A stretch of DNA of 64,000 bases from Mytilinidion resinicola. Its lineage: Eukaryota > Ascomycota > Dothideomycetes > Mytilinidiales > Mytilinidiaceae. Numbering within the stretch: the first letter of the stretch is position 1; each line of letters starts with the position of its first letter. Both the position numbers and the translations under genes were made by a program. The stretch lies in NCBI RefSeq assembly GCF_010093595.1, contig NW_022985454.1, positions 611,473 through 675,472 on the forward strand, written 5' to 3'. Positions 43,075-57,142 of the stretch are shown in pieces. The notes beneath the pieces were generated by a model. The model saw only the letters and a program-made list of their open reading frames with translations, did not search any database and was not told where the DNA came from.

Positions 43075-45468
43075 CACTATTACTAAGCTCGTTAGTCAAT
43101 CCAACTACAAAGTTTAGGCTCTAAGAGTACAACCTCTCTTAGTGGAAAAGGGATGTAGCAATGCTATTAGCGCTACTCCCAGTACTCCTATAAAAGAAGA
43201 AAATAATATAAAGGCATTAGCTACTATTAGGCTTACTATAGAGGACGGTCCTTTATTACAATTACAGTACTCTAATACTGCAATTAAGGCCTGGAAGCTA
43301 CCAAAGAACCTATATAGCCCTATAGAAGAATACTTAAATAAGATAAAATAGTTAACGGACCAGTTAAAGGCTAAGAAGCTAGAATTACCTAATTAGGTTA
43401 TTGTAGCCTGGGTTCTAAATAACCTAACAGACCCTTATAATAGGTTTGTTACTATAGTTACCCAGTTATATAGAGAAAACTCTTCTAATATTAACTTAGA
43501 AGCTCTGTTCTCTAATTTAATGGATAAGGCTAGACGTTAAGACTCTAAGGAGTAAGAAACAACCTTATTTAATAGAACTAAAAGGCTCCATCCAAAGAAT
43601 AAATAGAATCGAGTTAAAAAGACTAGATACTGTAAAAAGTGTAAAACAGCTATATACTCTACAAAAGATTGCTTTTATCTATTTCCTGAAAAAGCACCTA
43701 AATAGTTTAGAACTAAGCAATATTACAAACCACTACCAAAAGATAATAAGGAAGAATCTTTACTTACAGAAGAATCTAACTCTAATAATTAGGCAGATTT
43801 CGATGTAGACCTAGATTGTGCCGAAGTTAAGGTATTCCTAGCACCCTATTATACCCCTAATAACTAAGCTAATTATATATTAGACTCCGGAAGCACTAGC
43901 TATATAATAGTAGATAGAAAACTATTTACTAGCTATAAGGAGCAAGCTGTTATATTAAATTGGGAAGAAAATAAAACTACTACCGTAAAAGGAGTAGGAA
44001 ATATACAATTAACACTAAATAGGAATAAATTTATACTAGAAAAATACCTTTATATACCTACCTTTAGATATAATCTAATCTTAATAAGTAAACTAGATTC
44101 TGCTGGGCTAAATATAGTCTTTAAAGATAAAACAGCTACTATATATATAAAAAAGACTATATTAGCAACAGCAACGCTTAAAAACTCTTTATACTATATA
44201 AATACAGAAGATACAACTCTTTTTATAAAAGAAATAGATAAGTATATAGATAAAAGCGATTCAACAAATACATATATAAATAAAAATAGTCTATCTCTTT
44301 GGCACCAAAGAATAGGCCATATAAGCTCTAGAAAGCTTAGTATTCTACTTAAAACACCTCTTAAGGATAGTATATAATGCGAAGTCTGTATATAAGCTAA
44401 GATAACTAAAAATAAATATAATAAGGAAATTACACTAAAAACTACTATTCCTTTATAAAAAGTATCTTTAGACCTTACGGGTCCTATAAATCCACCTAGC
44501 TTAGGAGGTAATAAATATATTATCTTTTTTATAGATACAGTATCTAGATATATAGACTATAAGCTACTAAAATCTAAAGATAAAGCTTATAACGCTTTTA
44601 TAGAATATAAGGCTAAGGCTGAAAATACAGTAGATAAAAGAAAAATTTAGTACTTTAAGACTAATAATAGGGGAGAATATATAAATAAGAAGTTTAAAAC
44701 AACTTTCTCTAAAAGTAGTATAATCTATTAACTTTTAAGCCCGTATACACCGGAACAAAACAGCTTAATTAAGCGTATTAATTTAACTATATTTAATATA
44801 GTAAGAGCCTTATTATATACAGCTAAGCTTCCTTTTAATCTATAGAAAGAAGCTGTAAATGCAGCCGTATATATATATAATAGAACGCCGCATTCTAACT
44901 TAAAAAATAAAACACCTTATAAACTATACTATAATACAAAATTTTAAAGTATAGATAATATAAAAATATTTAGCTCTACTGCTTACTATAAGGTAAAAAC
45001 GCATATTAATAAACTAGAACCTAGAGCAAAAAAAGCTATAATACTAGGATATAGTTCTAATAGCTATAGATTACTAGACCTAGAGACTAATAAAGTATTC
45101 TAGGCTAAAGATATAACTATAATAGAAACCTTCCTTAATAAAAAGGATAAAGGTAGCCTTAATATAGGAAGCAACCCTAAAAAATTAGCTATTAATATAG
45201 AACTACTAAAGGAAGATAAATCTATAAATAATAATAGCTTAATAGATAAAAGCGATTCTAAAAATAAATTAGCTCTATATAAAGACTACCCTAAATAAAG
45301 ATCTATTATATCTATATAAAATCCAAATAGATATATAGATAAAATATAAATAAGGTCTTCTGTAAATAGATATATAGATAATCTATCTAAAGATAAGCTA
45401 GCCCTAGTTATAAACTTTAATAACGAACCTAATACTTATACATAAGCAATAGCGTCTTCTAATAAGCA
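43075..45468 (+). pseudogene. Copia C gag-pol, cut by LINE-1
   Basis: Same order as copia A. Gag has LATIRLTIEDGPLLQLQYSN and CKKCKTAIYSTKDCFYLF. Protease has YILDSGSTSYIIVDRKLF. Integrase has LSLWHQRIGHISSRKL, DLTGPINPPSLGGNK, SPYTPEQNSLIKRIN and the C-terminal AIILGYSSNSYRLLD. The frame reaches the linker before RT (AIASSNK) and stops at the LINE-1 junction. Trp/Gln codons are frequently TAG/TAA. Several positions still read Trp or Gln where copia A has stops. Confidence 0.8.
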
Positions 45469-47283
45469 CGATGCAATCGAGCTCGCAGCCGCTTGGAATT
45501 ACGGCCCAAGGCAAGCCCCTAGGGGCTACTTAAGGCCCTATAAGCTATATAACGAACTTTTAGAGCTCCGCAAGTAGCGGTGGCGGCGTCGCGGTCGATT
45601 TACGCGTCGCGACCCCTAATCCGCAGCACCTGCAGCAACAACAGCATTACCTATATTAATAATAATAACCTTAACCCTAAAACTAAACCAAATACAACAA
45701 CCCGAAGCCTACTGGAAATACCTACTAAAGTGTTTAAAGCACCTTTTATAAAGCGCGATAACTATAGGCCAGCCTATAGAATAAGCTATCTTAACCTATA
45801 AATATAGATAAACTATACTATATATTCTAGGAATTTATTAAATACGTAATAATTAACCTTATAGGTATATTAGCTAAACTTTAATAAACGCTATAGGTAT
45901 AATTAATAAAGAAAATAGAAAAAATAGAAAAAAAAGTACGCGCGCTATTAATATAGGGCAAAATATACGCCGCAGTAGTAGTAGGAATAATACTAGCTAC
46001 TATACTAAATAAATAAATAGGGCAGTAAAATAAAGGAATTAGGCAGTAAAATAGAAAGGCTATAGAAAATAGAATACTAATAGTATAGCCTATAAAGGTT
46101 TATAAAATTACTATTTATATTAAAAATAATAATAAGCTACTACTAAAAATAATATAAATATAACTATTACTAGTAAGCTTTAAGCAGGCGGCCTTTTAGA
46201 TATAACCTAAATATATAGTATAAAAAAGCTTTAAAATAGGGATATAATAGTATATATAGCTAATAAAGCTATAAAAAAACACCTATTAAAAAAAAAAAGT
46301 AGGTATAAGTACTAGCTAAGTTAGCGTGTATATAACTCCCTGCTATACTAATAAAAGTATATAAAGTACCTAAAAATATAGCCCTAAATAGCCTAGAGCT
46401 AAAAAAGGCTATTATTATAGCTAATATATTTATTAACCTAGGCCTTATTATAAAAAAAGTATTTAAGTAGTATAAAATAACCCTAACTACTGCACTAGCT
46501 TAGCTATTACTAGTATATATATAAAAAAAATAGTAGATACTATAATAGTAAAAGGGCTTATTATAAATAGCTAGCTACTAATAGTATTAAAGTATAAAAT
46601 AAGCTTTATTACTATATAGTACTTTAGGTACTAAAGCTATAGCTATATAGCTAGGTACTATAAAAAAAACCTTTAATATATAAACTATATAGGAGAATAT
46701 AATACTAGAAAATATAATAATTTAGGTATTAAAAAGTGCGCTAACTATAAGAAAAACTACCCGGTATATAGTATAAAATATAATATTTAGAAAAAAGCCT
46801 AACTATAGGCTTTAGTAAAGTAATAGGCTATACTAGCTTAATATAATACTAATAGAAATATAAGCCTATATAAATACTAAGTACTACTAAAAGTATATAT
46901 AACCTAAATAATACCTTAGTTCTAATTTAAAAAAAGAAAAGTAAAAAGCTTTATACTATATAGTAGTACTAGACTAAAGCTAATTTTAAAGGTAGCTAAA
47001 AAGGGCTTTAGTAGGCCGCTAAAAAATATTAGCTAAACTAATAATAACCTAAAATAGTAGAAGCTATTTAATATAATATAGTAAACTTTTTATTTAGTAT
47101 AATTTATTTATTTTATAAAATAACCTACCTATTTTACCCTAGGTTATTTAACCTATTTAAAAAGTTAATTTATTTATTTTATAGAGCAGCCTATATAATA
47201 ATTATAGCTTATTATTTAGGCTACTTAGTTAATAGTATATAAAAAGGCTAAAAGGCTTTTATAGCTTATATAGCCTAATATTA
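45469..47283 (+). mobile_element. LINE-1, 5' part with ORF1 (Tad-like)
   Basis: Begins CACGATGCAATCGAGCTCGC within the copia C pol linker, with a GC-richer 5' leader (45,469-45,650). ORF1 is heavily RIP-mutated. Its C-terminal Cys/His knuckle array can be traced near 46,590-46,800, where Cys codons have become Tyr (IARYYKKNL, KKCANYKKNYPVYS). It is interrupted at 47,283 by LINE-2 (14-bp duplication) and resumes at 55,730. Confidence 0.65.
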
Positions 47284-49456
47284 AAAAACACGATGTAGTT
47301 ATTTTAATAAACTATTAGAAATTAAAGCTAAAAGGAGTTCTAATAGGCTCTTTAAGGTATTTAGAGCAATCGTATGCAATTATAAAGCCCTCCGGGCAGT
47401 AGTAGTAGTATTATAGTAGGTTAAATCTTTCCCGCAACTTTTAACCTTAGATTGCACTCGCAATAATAATAACAACAACACCTACAATAATAATATAACT
47501 AAAAGCCCCTTCTTAACACGTACGGAAGCGTTATAAGCGTACTTAACAAAGTATAATAAATATAAAGCGCCCTATAGAGTTAGCCTTTTAATACTATTAG
47601 TATAGATTTCCTCTAGGCTATAGTCGCGTGCATTAATAACGCGTTCTTCGGACTTATAGATGCTAAGGAAGAACTCCACTGTATATAAAAAACTATAGAC
47701 GAACGGAAGAACGCGCTATAGAAGGAACTAATAAAAGAGATAAAGGATATAAGAAAGAGCATTAGCGAGCTAAAAGCTTAAGGAAACAAGACATACGTAG
47801 CTGCAGCAGCGAAGGCCCCGATGGCAATGCAAATCGGGCAAGCTATACGAATTAGATAGGACGCGAGAATCGGACAGGATGTAATAAACAACCTTTATAA
47901 AATTAACATCTATATCGAAAACAACGCCTAGTAAGCGGCTAACGCAATATATATAAACGACTATATCACAAAAAAGCTATAAGCGGCGGGAGAGCCGGAA
48001 ACTATAAAGATTAGTAGTATTAGGAAGCTATAAAGTAGTAATATTAAGGCAATTATTGCGGATAAGCTATTAAAAAACGCCCTTTTAAAGAAAAAAAATT
48101 AGGTTTTTATTCTAGGCTTTTCTGCTACTATACGCACGCCTATAATACTTATTAAAGTATATAGCGTGCCTAAAGAAATAGACTTTAATAACCTAAGCCT
48201 ATAGAAAAATATAATAGAAAATAATATAACCTATAACCTAGAACTTATAATTAATAAAATTATATAGAAAAATAAGGCAGCTATTACTATAGTATAGGTA
48301 AACCTAGTATAGTATATAAGCTCGGCTATTATAAGTATATAAATAGAAGTAATAGTAAATAATACTATTAATAATAGTATTGCTTAGAAAGGCTATATAC
48401 TTAATACCTTAAAGTATAAAATAGAATTTATAGCTATATAGTACTTTAACTACTAGGGCTATAGGTATATTATAAGGTACTATAAAAAAAATATTAAATA
48501 TATAGTATATACAGGCGAGTATAATATAAAAGTATACCTAGATAAAACTATTAAAAAATACGTAAACTATAATAGAAACTGCCTATTATATAATACTAAA
48601 TATACTATTTAAAAGAAGGCCTAGTAAAGGGCCTTTAATAAGAAATAGATAATACTATACTAATATACTATAGAGCGTAATAAACTATATATATTCTAAG
48701 CGCAGTTATATAATAAATAATAGTATATAAGAAAGATAGCTTTAAAAAAAGGGTATAATATATAGGAAAGTTTAAAATATAAGTAAAAAAGCCCTTTTTT
48801 ATAAACTTTATAGCATCTATAGCTTCTACTATACCTGCACTTTTAAAGAAACCTAAACCTAAACAGCTAAAAAAAGTACTTATAGTAGATAAAAACTAGC
48901 CTGCTATTAATAAGGTATTTAGAATTAAAAGTAGAATACAGCCCGCCTAGTTTACACAACCTAACTAATTAGCTATACTGCCGGAAGTATTATTATAGCT
49001 AGCTATATAAACTATATATAGTAGAGGTAATTAGCTAATATTAAGTAGAAAGGTTTAAATACTATTATTATAAAATAACCTAGCTAACTAATAGATTTAT
49101 ACTAAGTAAAAAACCTAGGTAAATAATAGGTAAGCTAAGAAATAATAAAAGGATACTAAAATAAGCTAATATTAGAATAACTAAACAATTTTACTATTAT
49201 ATAGTATAATATTTATAAAAACTTAATAACTTAAAAAAAGTTCCTTAAAAAAACGGAAAACGCTAGCCTATAATCTATAGTACTAGCTATATAAAAACTA
49301 TAAAGGAACCTATATAAGTAAAGGCAGAAGTAGGGGTATATAATATATATAATATATATAATAAAGTTATACTATCTACTATATATAGAAGAGGAATATA
49401 TAAAAGCCTATATATATATTAATAAACAACTAGATATTAATAAGTAGTTAGTTATA

Positions 49457-51297
49457 ACGTATTTTATAAGCGAGCTGTCTACCTAAGTAAGCCGTCTACT
49501 TTATTATAAAAATGCGACGCGTTAACTTCTAACTACTATACGTCGATAATATAATATGTAATTAATATAAAATAAAGGTCGAATATATATAGCTATTGCA
49601 GCAATTAATTAGCAGCAATTTAAAAGCGAACGGCGCGCTATTATAATATATAACGTACCCAGAAGCATACTTCGAGATTAACGCGCTGGAACGACCCCAC
49701 AACGCGATTCTAAGCCTAATTCGAAGAAGCTTTCCAAGCTAGAGGAATTAGTTGTTGTTTAATATATCCTCGACCTAGATTTGCAAGGATTTCCGCCTAA
49801 CCTGTATACTATATAAGAGATGGCCAATAAATTGCTCGCTAAGCGCGCTGCTAGCTATATTAGTAAGAACTAGCTAAAGAACTTTATTAAGCAAACACCT
49901 AAGCTTAAAATATAATTTAATTAAAAGTATAATTATTAGAAAGCTTTATATAAGAATTTAAAGGCAATTAGTAATTAGTTTAAGCTTATATATAATATAA
50001 AAGCAAAGTATAGTATTCTAGATAAAAATATATATAACTTTAATAAAGCTAGCTTCTAAATAGGCGTTATTTTAACTAGTATAGTTATAATAGGCTTTAA
50101 GCAGTGCAGTTATCTAAAATTAATATAGCTAGGTAATCGCGAATAGATAATAATAATCTAAGGAGTTAATACCTATAAATAGGCTATCCCGCTATTTATT
50201 ATTTTTTTTAGGTAAGTACTACCTTTCTATATAGTATAAAGGTAATAATATACTACTAGACTAGGTTATAGTAGTAAGTAATAATAGCTAGATAATAAAT
50301 AAGCTTAGTATTGCCTGGCTATAGTATTTTAATAAGTATATAAAGGATTATACTATAGGCATGTATTAGCTGCTAATTATTAATAGCTATAAAAGCTACT
50401 GCTTACTTAAATTTAAAAAGATTTATAAGGAGAATAATATTATTACTCTCTATATACTAGTATATTTATCGCACCTGCTATAGCCGCTTAATATTAGCTG
50501 CTTTACGCTGTTAAAAAAGGTATATAGGCGCTAAATTAAGGACTTAATACGCCACTATATTAACTATATTATAAAGCTAAAGTTTTTACTAGTATTTAAA
50601 GCAGCCTTCTATAACTTAATTATAAAAAGCAATATTTACGCAGGCTTTTAAAGCGCAGGCCTTATACTACTTAATCTAGAGATAGTGCTTTTAAAGCTTA
50701 ATATTTAGCTTTATACGCTATTACCTCCTACTATAGTAAAGGCTTAATAGGAATTAAAAATACTAAGTAATACTTATAAGCTAGGCTTTTAATTAGCTTT
50801 AATTTATAATTATATTTAAAGGTATTAAAATAGCTCGCCTATAGCAATTTTTAATACGCTTAGCAGCCTTTCTAAAGGTGCTGCAATAATAATATATTAA
50901 GCCACGCTACTATATAATATAGTTGCCAGCCTTTAAAAGGTAAATAAAGCCGCTATAAAGCGCAAGGCGCGCAAAAAGAAGCGGATCTAAAGAAAAAGAA
51001 CTCTAATAATAGAAGCAGGCTTTTAAATAGCTGCTTAAAGGCTTAATAAAAACGCCTAAAGCAAAAGGCAGTAAGGTAGAGTAGATTTTAGTGGGAGCGC
51101 GCGGCGCTGTAGACGCTGCAGTAAGCTAGGGTATAATATTTATACGTGCAAAAATAATACAGAAGTTGCTATAGATTAGGCTATAAGTTATATATAGTTA
51201 ATATCTATTGGCGTTATAAAGTAATTAACGTTTAAGGCCGGTTTTTATAATAAAGTAGACGGTTTACTTAGGTAGACGGCTCGCTTATAGAATATAT
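49457..51297 (+). mobile_element. Fot1/pogo transposon, full length, RIP-mutated (Fot1-2)
   Basis: 1,841 bp with inverted ends ACGTATTTTATAAGCG / CGCTTATAGAATATAT and subterminal GCCGTCTAC repeats, flanked by TA. The transposase is riddled with stops but homologous to Fot1-1 from about 50,215 onward (YYLSI, LLIINSYKSY, LSHLLQPLNISCF, then a knuckle region near 51,100). Inserted in the endonuclease region of LINE-2. The uninterrupted counterpart is GTTAGTTATATACTACTTAC in LINE-1 near 56,090. Confidence 0.82.
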
Positions 51298-51633
51298 TAT
51301 ACTACTTACTAAATTTTAATATTTTTTTCCTTTATATAGAGGGAAAAAGGATTTACATTTATAATATCTATAACCTAAACCCTAATAGTATTATATAGGA
51401 ACTATTTTTACTACTAAATAATACTAAAGCGGAATATATTTTTATTAAAAATATAAACGTATACTATTTACTATAGAAAGAAGTTTAAGTTATATAAATT
51501 AAAAAGTAAGTAGAAAAGCTCCTTTATATTACGCGTAAAGCAGGTATAAACCTAGCTATAGAAAAAAAGCTAGAAATATAGGTAAAAGAAATATTATAGT
51601 CTATAATTAACCTTATATTTATAATAGAGTAGC

Positions 51634-52366
51634 GGTGCCTAATTACCCTTCGCCTGCATGCCCCTGCGGGCATATACTACAGTCTCTAAAGCACGTAGTA
51701 ATATACTATAAACAACACTGCAACGGCAAAGGCGATATATTTTTTAAGGCTAGAATAAAAATATATATACAGCTATATAAAGACTATAAAGGAAATAAGG
51801 CCGTTTCGCAATAGTTCCTACACTAGATAGACTTCCTATCCTACCTCTTTATAGCTAGAAAGATGGCAACGGAAAAGCTGGCTATACAGCCAGCCGACTC
51901 GTATAGCTACGCCCTAAGAACAGAACTATATGCACGCACGCATATTGCATAACCACAGGCACGCCCGTAATAGGGCAACCCTCCTAATTTCCTATTATCC
52001 TTTAATTTAATACCTTAGCTTTTAAGAAAAAGGGCACGCGCGTACAGTAAGGGCACGCGCGCCCTAACGCGGACCCCGGACCTTACTAACCTTCTGGACA
52101 CCGTACAACCCTGGAACCTAGGGCCTACGGACACCGGATCGATCCTGGAGAATATATTAAGATGGCTTACTCCGTGGCGATGCTTATAGAGCTGCCACGC
52201 GTCCCCTACAGCCGCGCAGAAATAAAAGGAACGTAAGGCGTTATATACTATAGAAAATAAGGTTTTCACCCAACCGCTATAGAGCGAACGGTTTCCCCTT
52301 GTAAATAAAACCTAGATAGCACTGCTGTATAGACCCTAACAGGAGCTAAATCGGCCTAATAGAACC

Positions 52367-52455
<89 letters not shown>
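51634..52455 (+). mobile_element. 5'-truncated LINE-3 inside LINE-2
   Basis: Starts abruptly in the terminal Cys/His cluster of ORF2 (GTGCCTAATTACCC...) and runs through the LINE 3' UTR to a long (AAT)n. Flanking duplication ATAATAGAGTAGC at 51,621-51,633 and 52,456-52,468. Typical truncated target-primed insertion. Confidence 0.85.

Positions 52456-52460
<5 letters not shown>
52366..52460 (+). repeat. (AAT)n tract, LINE-3 tail
   Basis: About 30 trinucleotides, longer than the tails of the other LINE copies (about 8-11). Confidence 0.95.
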
Positions 52461-52461
<1 letters not shown>

Positions 52462-55400
52462 GAGTAGCTAATAGAATAAATAATTTCTTTTATAGTATAA
52501 AAAAAATAGAACTATAACTCTAATTACCGGCTTATATATATAGAGTTTAATATTTTACTACTAAAGGTAGCTAAACCTCTATAGTATAGGCTATAGAAGG
52601 ATATAGTATAGAAAAAAGTATAAAAGAACTTAGTAATATAGCTAAATAAGCTAGAAACTTAGAATAACCTATAGGAAATAAAAAAAAATCTTAATATATT
52701 TATATACCGCCTATATAAGTATATATAAGCTATAATAAATAAAACTATACTACTTATAAAGCTATTAAAATAAGTATTACCTATATAGTTAATAAAGTAT
52801 ACTAAAAAAGTACGGGAGATAAGGCGGGCCTATAGAACCTAGCGCTTATTAAAAATAGTAAAGGACTAGATTTTATATAAAGTATAGTATAATAGAAAAA
52901 AAAAGGCTATATATAAAAAAAGTATAAAAGTATAGTACTACGTAGTAAATAAAATTATATCGGATCTAAAAGGCGTATAGAAGCTAGCTAAATAGGGCAG
53001 AACTATTAAAAAAGAACTATAGCTACCGCCTTAATTCCCCTTTTTTTTACGGCCTAATAATATAATACTTTATATAGATAATAAAACTAAGGCCTAAATA
53101 CTTATAAAATAGTTTTTTCTACTTTTTATAAAGGCAGACCTTTTTAATATTAAAAAATACTAATACCTAGAGCTATATAAGTCCTTATAAAATATTATAG
53201 TAGAAGATATCTTTTCCGCGCTAATAGAAATAGCCCTGGATAAGGCCCTAGGTATTATAAAAATAACTAATAGAATTCTTAAAAAATACGAAACGCAGCT
53301 AGTACTAATACTAGCTAGGTTTTTTACTAGGTGCGTATATATAGGGCACTGCCTATAGCTATATAAAGAATTAATTACTATAGTACTATATAAGCTTTAG
53401 AAAGCGTTCTATAATATAGTAAAGTTATATAGGCTAATTATACTGCTAGAAATAGTAGGTAAGCTGCTTAAACGTATTATAGCACGAAAACTATCTAAAA
53501 TAGCAGAGGAAAAAGGCATGCTCCTACTAAGCTAAATAGGCGTAAGGCCCGAATAATTTATATAAATAGTACTAGAACTTTTTATAGAATAAATATAAAC
53601 TATATAAAAGGGCAACTTTTACTTTATTACCTTTTTTTTTAGCCTAGATATTTTAAGGGCCTTTAATAGAGTATTTTATAAAAAAATAATATATAACCTA
53701 TAGGTTTAATATATACTAGAATAGATAGTTTAATTTATAGAATTATTTCTATAAAACTAAACTATAAAACTTTCTATTAAAAAATATATTACTAAAACTA
53801 TTCCGGTTAATATAGGTATATTATAAAAATCCTTACTTTTACTAATTCTTTTTTTATTCTTTATAAGCACGCTTTTACTAGCACTATAAAAAGGTAATAT
53901 AACAGCCTATAGGTTTATAGATAATACTAATATCCTTATATTTAGCAGAAGTACGGAAGAAAACTATAGGGTAATTAAAAGTGCGTACGTATAGTATATA
54001 AAGTAGGCGAAAAAGTATAGTATAGTATTTACCCCGGATAAGTATTACTTTATATACTTTATAAGGCGCTGTTTAAATATAGTAAATATAAAAGCTATAG
54101 TAAATATCTAAGGCTTTATAAAGGGCCTAATTATAGAGCTTTATATACTTAAAGTCTAGGTAAACTCTAAACTTAAATAGGGCCCGTATATATATATTAT
54201 AAAGGAAAAGGCTATAGTATAAATAAAAGCCCTTATACGGCTAATAGTATTAATATAAGGCGTAAGCTTCTAAAAAGCATAGTATATATACTTAGTAGTT
54301 ATTAGGCCGGTCCTTATATATAGGTATACTACCTAGTTTCTAACACTAGGTATAAAAAAATAAATTAGTAAAGCAAAGATTAAATAACTTAAAACGGCCT
54401 AGAACTACTTTTTCTATACTATTATAGGGGCGTATAAAATAATAGATATTAAAACGCTTAAATATAAAACCTTTTACCTTCTTCTATAGCTTAAGCTAGA
54501 AAAACTTATAGTAGTATATATAAACCGCACGTATATAGGCTAGGCTAAAAAGTATATTAAAACTATATACCGCACTATTAGAAATACTATTAGGAAATAC
54601 TATAAGCCTAGGAAAATACCTAAATATAAGCTAAGCCGGCGTAATATACTAAAAAGGCTTATAGTTAAGGCTATAGCACTAGCCCTAAGGTATAAAGGGC
54701 AGTTAAATAACTTATATAAGCTTTTAAGATAAGGAATAATATAGGAAGTATATAAGGAAAGGTAAAGGAATAAATAAAAGGCCTATAGAAAAAAATAAAG
54801 GGGCTTTCCTATACTAGCCCTTAATATAAAATAGAATAAAAATTAGGCAACTAAATACTATAAGCTTATAAAAGTAGAAAGCTTAATTATTACGCTTCTA
54901 TAAACGGAATATATAGAGCTTAACGTATACCTATACTATATAAAAGTGCCTAATTACCCTTTACCTATATATTTCTGCAGGTATATACTATAGTTTTTAA
55001 AGCACGTAGTAATATACTATAAATAATACTATAATAGCAGAAGTAATATATTTTTTAAGGCTAGAATAAGAATATATATATAGCTATATAAAAACTATAA
55101 GGGAAATAAGGCCGTTTTATAATAGTTCCTATACTAGATAGACCTTCTACTTTACCTTTCTATAGCTAAAAAAAAATAGTAATAGAAAAGCTAGCTATAT
55201 AGTTAGCTAACTTATATAGCTACGCCCTAAAAACAGAACTATACGTATATATATATATTATATAACTATAACTATAGGTATACCTATAATAGGGTAACTC
55301 CTCTAATTTCCTATTATTTTTTAATTTAATACCTTAGCTTTTAAAAAAAAAGGGCACGCGCGTATAGTAAGGGCACGCGCGCCCTAATATAAACTCTAGA

Positions 55401-55686
55401 CTTTACTAACCTTTTAAATACTATATAACCCTAGAACCTAGGGCCTATAAATACCGGATCGATTCTAGAAAATATATTAAAATAGCTTACTCTATAGTAA
55501 TATTTATAGAGCTGCTATATATTCTCTATAGCCGCGTAGAAATAAAAGGAACGTAAGGCGTTATATACTATAGAAAATAAGGTTTTTACCCGACTACTAT
55601 AGAGCGAACGGTTTCCCCTTATAAATAAAACCTAGATAGTACTGCTATATAAACCCTAATAGGAGCTAAATCGGCCTAATAGAACC

Positions 55687-55718
<32 letters not shown>

Positions 55719-55729
55719 GCCTAATATTA

Positions 55730-56442
55730 TATAGGTTCTATTTTTTTTAGAAAAAAAATATAAATTACTAGCTATATAAAAAAATTAGTAAAGCTAGCTT
55801 TATTAAAAATACTACTATAAACCTTAACTAATAATAAAATAACCTACTAACTTTACTATTATATAGTATAATATAAATAAAAGCTAAAAAACTTAGAAAA
55901 AGTTTTTTAAAAAAGTAGAAATAGCTATACCCTAACTACTAGTACTAGCTATATAGAAACTATAGAAAAATATATAGTAAAAGTAGAAGTATATAATATT
56001 TTATATAAAATCCTACTATTTTTTCTATAAAAAAAGCCTAAATATAAAAATATATATATATATTAATAAAGCCCTAAAAATAAACTAATAGTTAGTTATA
56101 TACTACTTACTAAACCTAATTACCCTATTTTTTTTTTAAAATATAGCAGAAAAGGAAATCTATATTTATAATATTTATAACCTATACCTTAATAGTATTA
56201 TAGTAATACTACTTCTACTACTAAGTAATAATAATATAAAATATATTTTTATAGGTAATATAAACCTATACTACTTAATTTAAAAAAGTATATAAATAAT
56301 AGTAGTAGAAAAATAAGTAGAAAAGCTTTTTTATATTATAATAAAGGCAGGTATAAACTTAGCTACTAGGTAAGTAATAGAAATATAGGTAAAAAAAATA
56401 TTATAGTTAATAATTAACTTTATATTTATAACTAAATAGCTA
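55730..56442 (+). mobile_element. LINE-1, continuation (endonuclease region)
   Basis: Resumes after the LINE-2 duplication. Endonuclease-like segments are parallel to LINE-2 (IIQYNINKS, YIFIGNINLYYLI, corresponding to the GDFNLHH box). Cut at 56,442 by Fot1-3. Confidence 0.7.
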
Positions 56443-57142
56443 ATATATTCTATAAGTAAGCCGTCTACCTAAGCGAGCCGTCTACTTTATTATAAAAACC
56501 TGCCTTAAACGTTAATTGCTCTATAACGCTAATAGATATTAACTATATATAATTTATAGCCTAATCTGCAGTAACCTTTACATCGTTTTTATATATATAA
56601 ATATTATGCCCTAACTCGCCGCAGCGCCTACAGCGCCGCACGATTCTATTAAAGCCTGCTCTATTTTACTGCTTTTTACTTTAAGCGTTCTTCTTAAGCT
56701 ATTAAGCAGCTATTTAAAAGCCTGCTTCTATTATTAAAGTTCTTTCCCTTTAAATACACTTTTTTTTGCGCGCCTTATACTTTATAGCAGCTTTATTTAC
56801 CTTTTAAAGGCTAGTAATAGTATTATACAGTAGTATAGCTTAATATATTATACTTTTAGCACCTTTAGAAAGGCTATTAAGTAAGTTAAAAATAGCTATA
56901 GGCGAGCTATTTTAATATATTTAAATGCGCTTATAAATTAAAGCTAATTAAAAGCCTAGCTTAAAAGTATTACTTAGTGTTTTTAATTTCTATAAAGCCT
57001 TTATAGTAGCAGGCAGAGGTAATAGTATATAGAGCCTAATATTAAGCTTTAATAGTACTACTTCTAAATTAAGTAGTATAAGGCCTGCACTTTAAAAGCC
57101 TGCGCAAATATTACTTTTTATAATTAAGCTATAGAAAGCTGC
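56443..57142 (-). mobile_element. Fot1/pogo transposon end (Fot1-3), minus strand
   Basis: Starts after TA with ATATATTCTATAAG, the inverse of the Fot1 right end. It retains the CGRCGELG-like knuckle region (about 56,610-56,640) and runs to the conserved AAGCTGCT, where it is cut by the Gypsy LTR. Confidence 0.75.

Larger units (their letters stand above)
35550..45468 (+). mobile_element. Copia element C, interrupted host of later insertions
   Basis: Plus-strand copia inserted into copia B. Its own pieces are the 5' LTR (35,550-35,820), primer site (35,821), a leader in three segments (35,825-35,930; 36,273-36,354; 42,275-42,677), gag start ATG at 42,678 and gag-pol (43,075-45,468). The integrase-to-RT region is cut at 45,468 by LINE-1. 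Interruptions are two solo LTRs and copia A, each with a 5-bp target duplication. Removing them restores a continuous leader and gag reading frame, which supports the reconstruction. Confidence 0.78.
47284..55715 (+). mobile_element. LINE-2, near full-length Tad-like LINE carrying two insertions
   Basis: Flanked by the 14-bp duplication ATAGCCTAATATTA (47,270-47,283 and 55,716-55,729) and ending in (TAA)n. ORF1 (about 47,600-48,850) has knuckle-like YRYIIRYYKKNIKYIVYTGE. ORF2 has the endonuclease (about 49,190-49,456 and 51,298-51,633). RT runs from 52,469, with LDILRAFNRVFYKK near 53,650 and the catalytic box as FIDNTNIL near 53,920 (FADD-type, mutated). The RNase H-like/terminal Cys region runs to about 55,130 and is followed by a 3' UTR like that at 27,320-27,862. 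Without its two insertions it is about 5.8 kb. Confidence 0.75.
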
